A DNA stretch of 6,005 bases from Thermotogae bacterium. Lineage in GTDB: Bacteria; Thermotogota; Thermotogae; Thermotogales; DSM-5069. Within the stretch, counting starts at the first letter, position 1. Each line of letters opens with the position of its first letter. The translations under genes were made by a program, and so were the position numbers. Location of the stretch: positions 1 to 6,005 of the forward strand of contig QNAO01000064.1 in NCBI GenBank assembly GCA_003641785.1, written 5' to 3'. The notes below the pieces were generated by a model. That model did not search any database, was not told where the DNA came from, and saw nothing but the letters and a program-made list of their open reading frames with translations. Of this stretch, positions 5,690-6,005 are shown one piece after another.

Positions 5690-5698
5690 ATTATACCA
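5690..5698 (-). promoter_or_regulatory. Extended -10 promoter of the redox operon
   Basis: On the minus strand TGGTATAAT gives a perfect -10 hexamer (5690-5695) with the TGn extension (5696-5698). No good -35 occurs at 16-18 bp; the only TTGA-type box (TTGAGT) is 14 bp away, so the extended -10 probably compensates. Transcription would start near 5683, leaving a leader of about 35 bases that contains the Rex-like repeat and the SD. Confidence 0.6.
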
Positions 5699-5726
5699 TT
5701 GAATAGTATACTCAAAGACATATATT
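5699..5726 (+). promoter_or_regulatory. Promoter of tsaC (TTGAAT-16 bp-TATATT)
   Basis: The -35 TTGAAT (5699-5704) and -10 TATATT (5721-5726) are separated by 16 bp, with an expected start near 5733 and a leader of about 33 bases to the ATG at 5766. The -35 box abuts the extended -10 of the oppositely oriented redox operon promoter, so the two promoters overlap. An 8-bp palindrome, AGTATACT (5705-5712), lies in the spacer. Confidence 0.55.
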
Positions 5727-5747
5727 TCAGGTTGCGATGTAGAATAA

Positions 5748-6005
<258 letters not shown>

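Noticed and set aside
5690..5716. TTGAGT as a -35 box for the redox operon
   Set aside because: It would be only 14 bp from the -10 hexamer, too short for a standard sigma-70 type promoter. The extended TGn -10 explains the promoter better.

Overview
The window looks like a chromosomal segment of an anaerobic, probably thermophilic fermentative bacterium. The HndABC/HydB-type flavin and iron-sulfur proteins, the strong Shine-Dalgarno (SD) sequences, the frequent GTG/TTG starts and the lysine/glutamate-rich proteins best suit a Thermotogota member (Pseudothermotoga-like), with anaerobic Firmicutes as the alternative. This placement comes from reading protein sequences, not from a database search. 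The window shows no mobile element, CRISPR array, tRNA or rRNA.

Layout. Positions 1-799 (+) hold the 3' end of scpA and all of scpB, which encode the kleisin-type and winged-helix partners of the SMC condensin. scpB overlaps the scpA stop by one base. Positions 818-5647 (-) hold a tight five-gene redox operon, transcribed right to left. Its order is an HndA/NuoE-like [2Fe-2S] protein, an HndB-like thioredoxin-fold ferredoxin, an HndC/HydB-like NuoF with extra ferredoxin clusters, a second NuoE-like protein and a second, reduced NuoF-like protein. From 5766 (+) a threonylcarbamoyl-AMP synthase gene (tsaC/sua5) begins and runs off the window.

How the parts work together. The first three redox genes have the composition and order of the NAD(P)H-oxidising part of multimeric [FeFe]-hydrogenases (HndABC, HydBC): a flavin/NAD(P)H site, one 4Fe-4S site in the NuoF core, C-terminal 2x[4Fe-4S], and small [2Fe-2S] proteins. 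The next two genes are a paralogous NuoE-NuoF pair. In the second NuoF all four N-terminal [2Fe-2S] cysteines are replaced and the C-terminal ferredoxin domain is absent, but the FMN/NADH site and the core 4Fe-4S site are kept. No H-cluster catalytic subunit or other terminal oxidoreductase is encoded. The operon appears complete here, because a promoter precedes it and hairpins follow it, so its partner must be encoded elsewhere or it is a different kind of complex.

Regulation. The 118-bp gap between the operon and tsaC holds overlapping divergent promoters. In the operon 5' leader there is an inverted repeat (CTGTTAATAAATTCACAT) resembling the operator of Rex, the NADH/NAD+-sensing repressor, which would suit an NADH-handling operon. 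At the other end the convergent genes are separated only by a hairpin filling the 18-base gap. A 26-bp perfect palindrome lies inside the last codons of scpB and may act as the operon's terminator.
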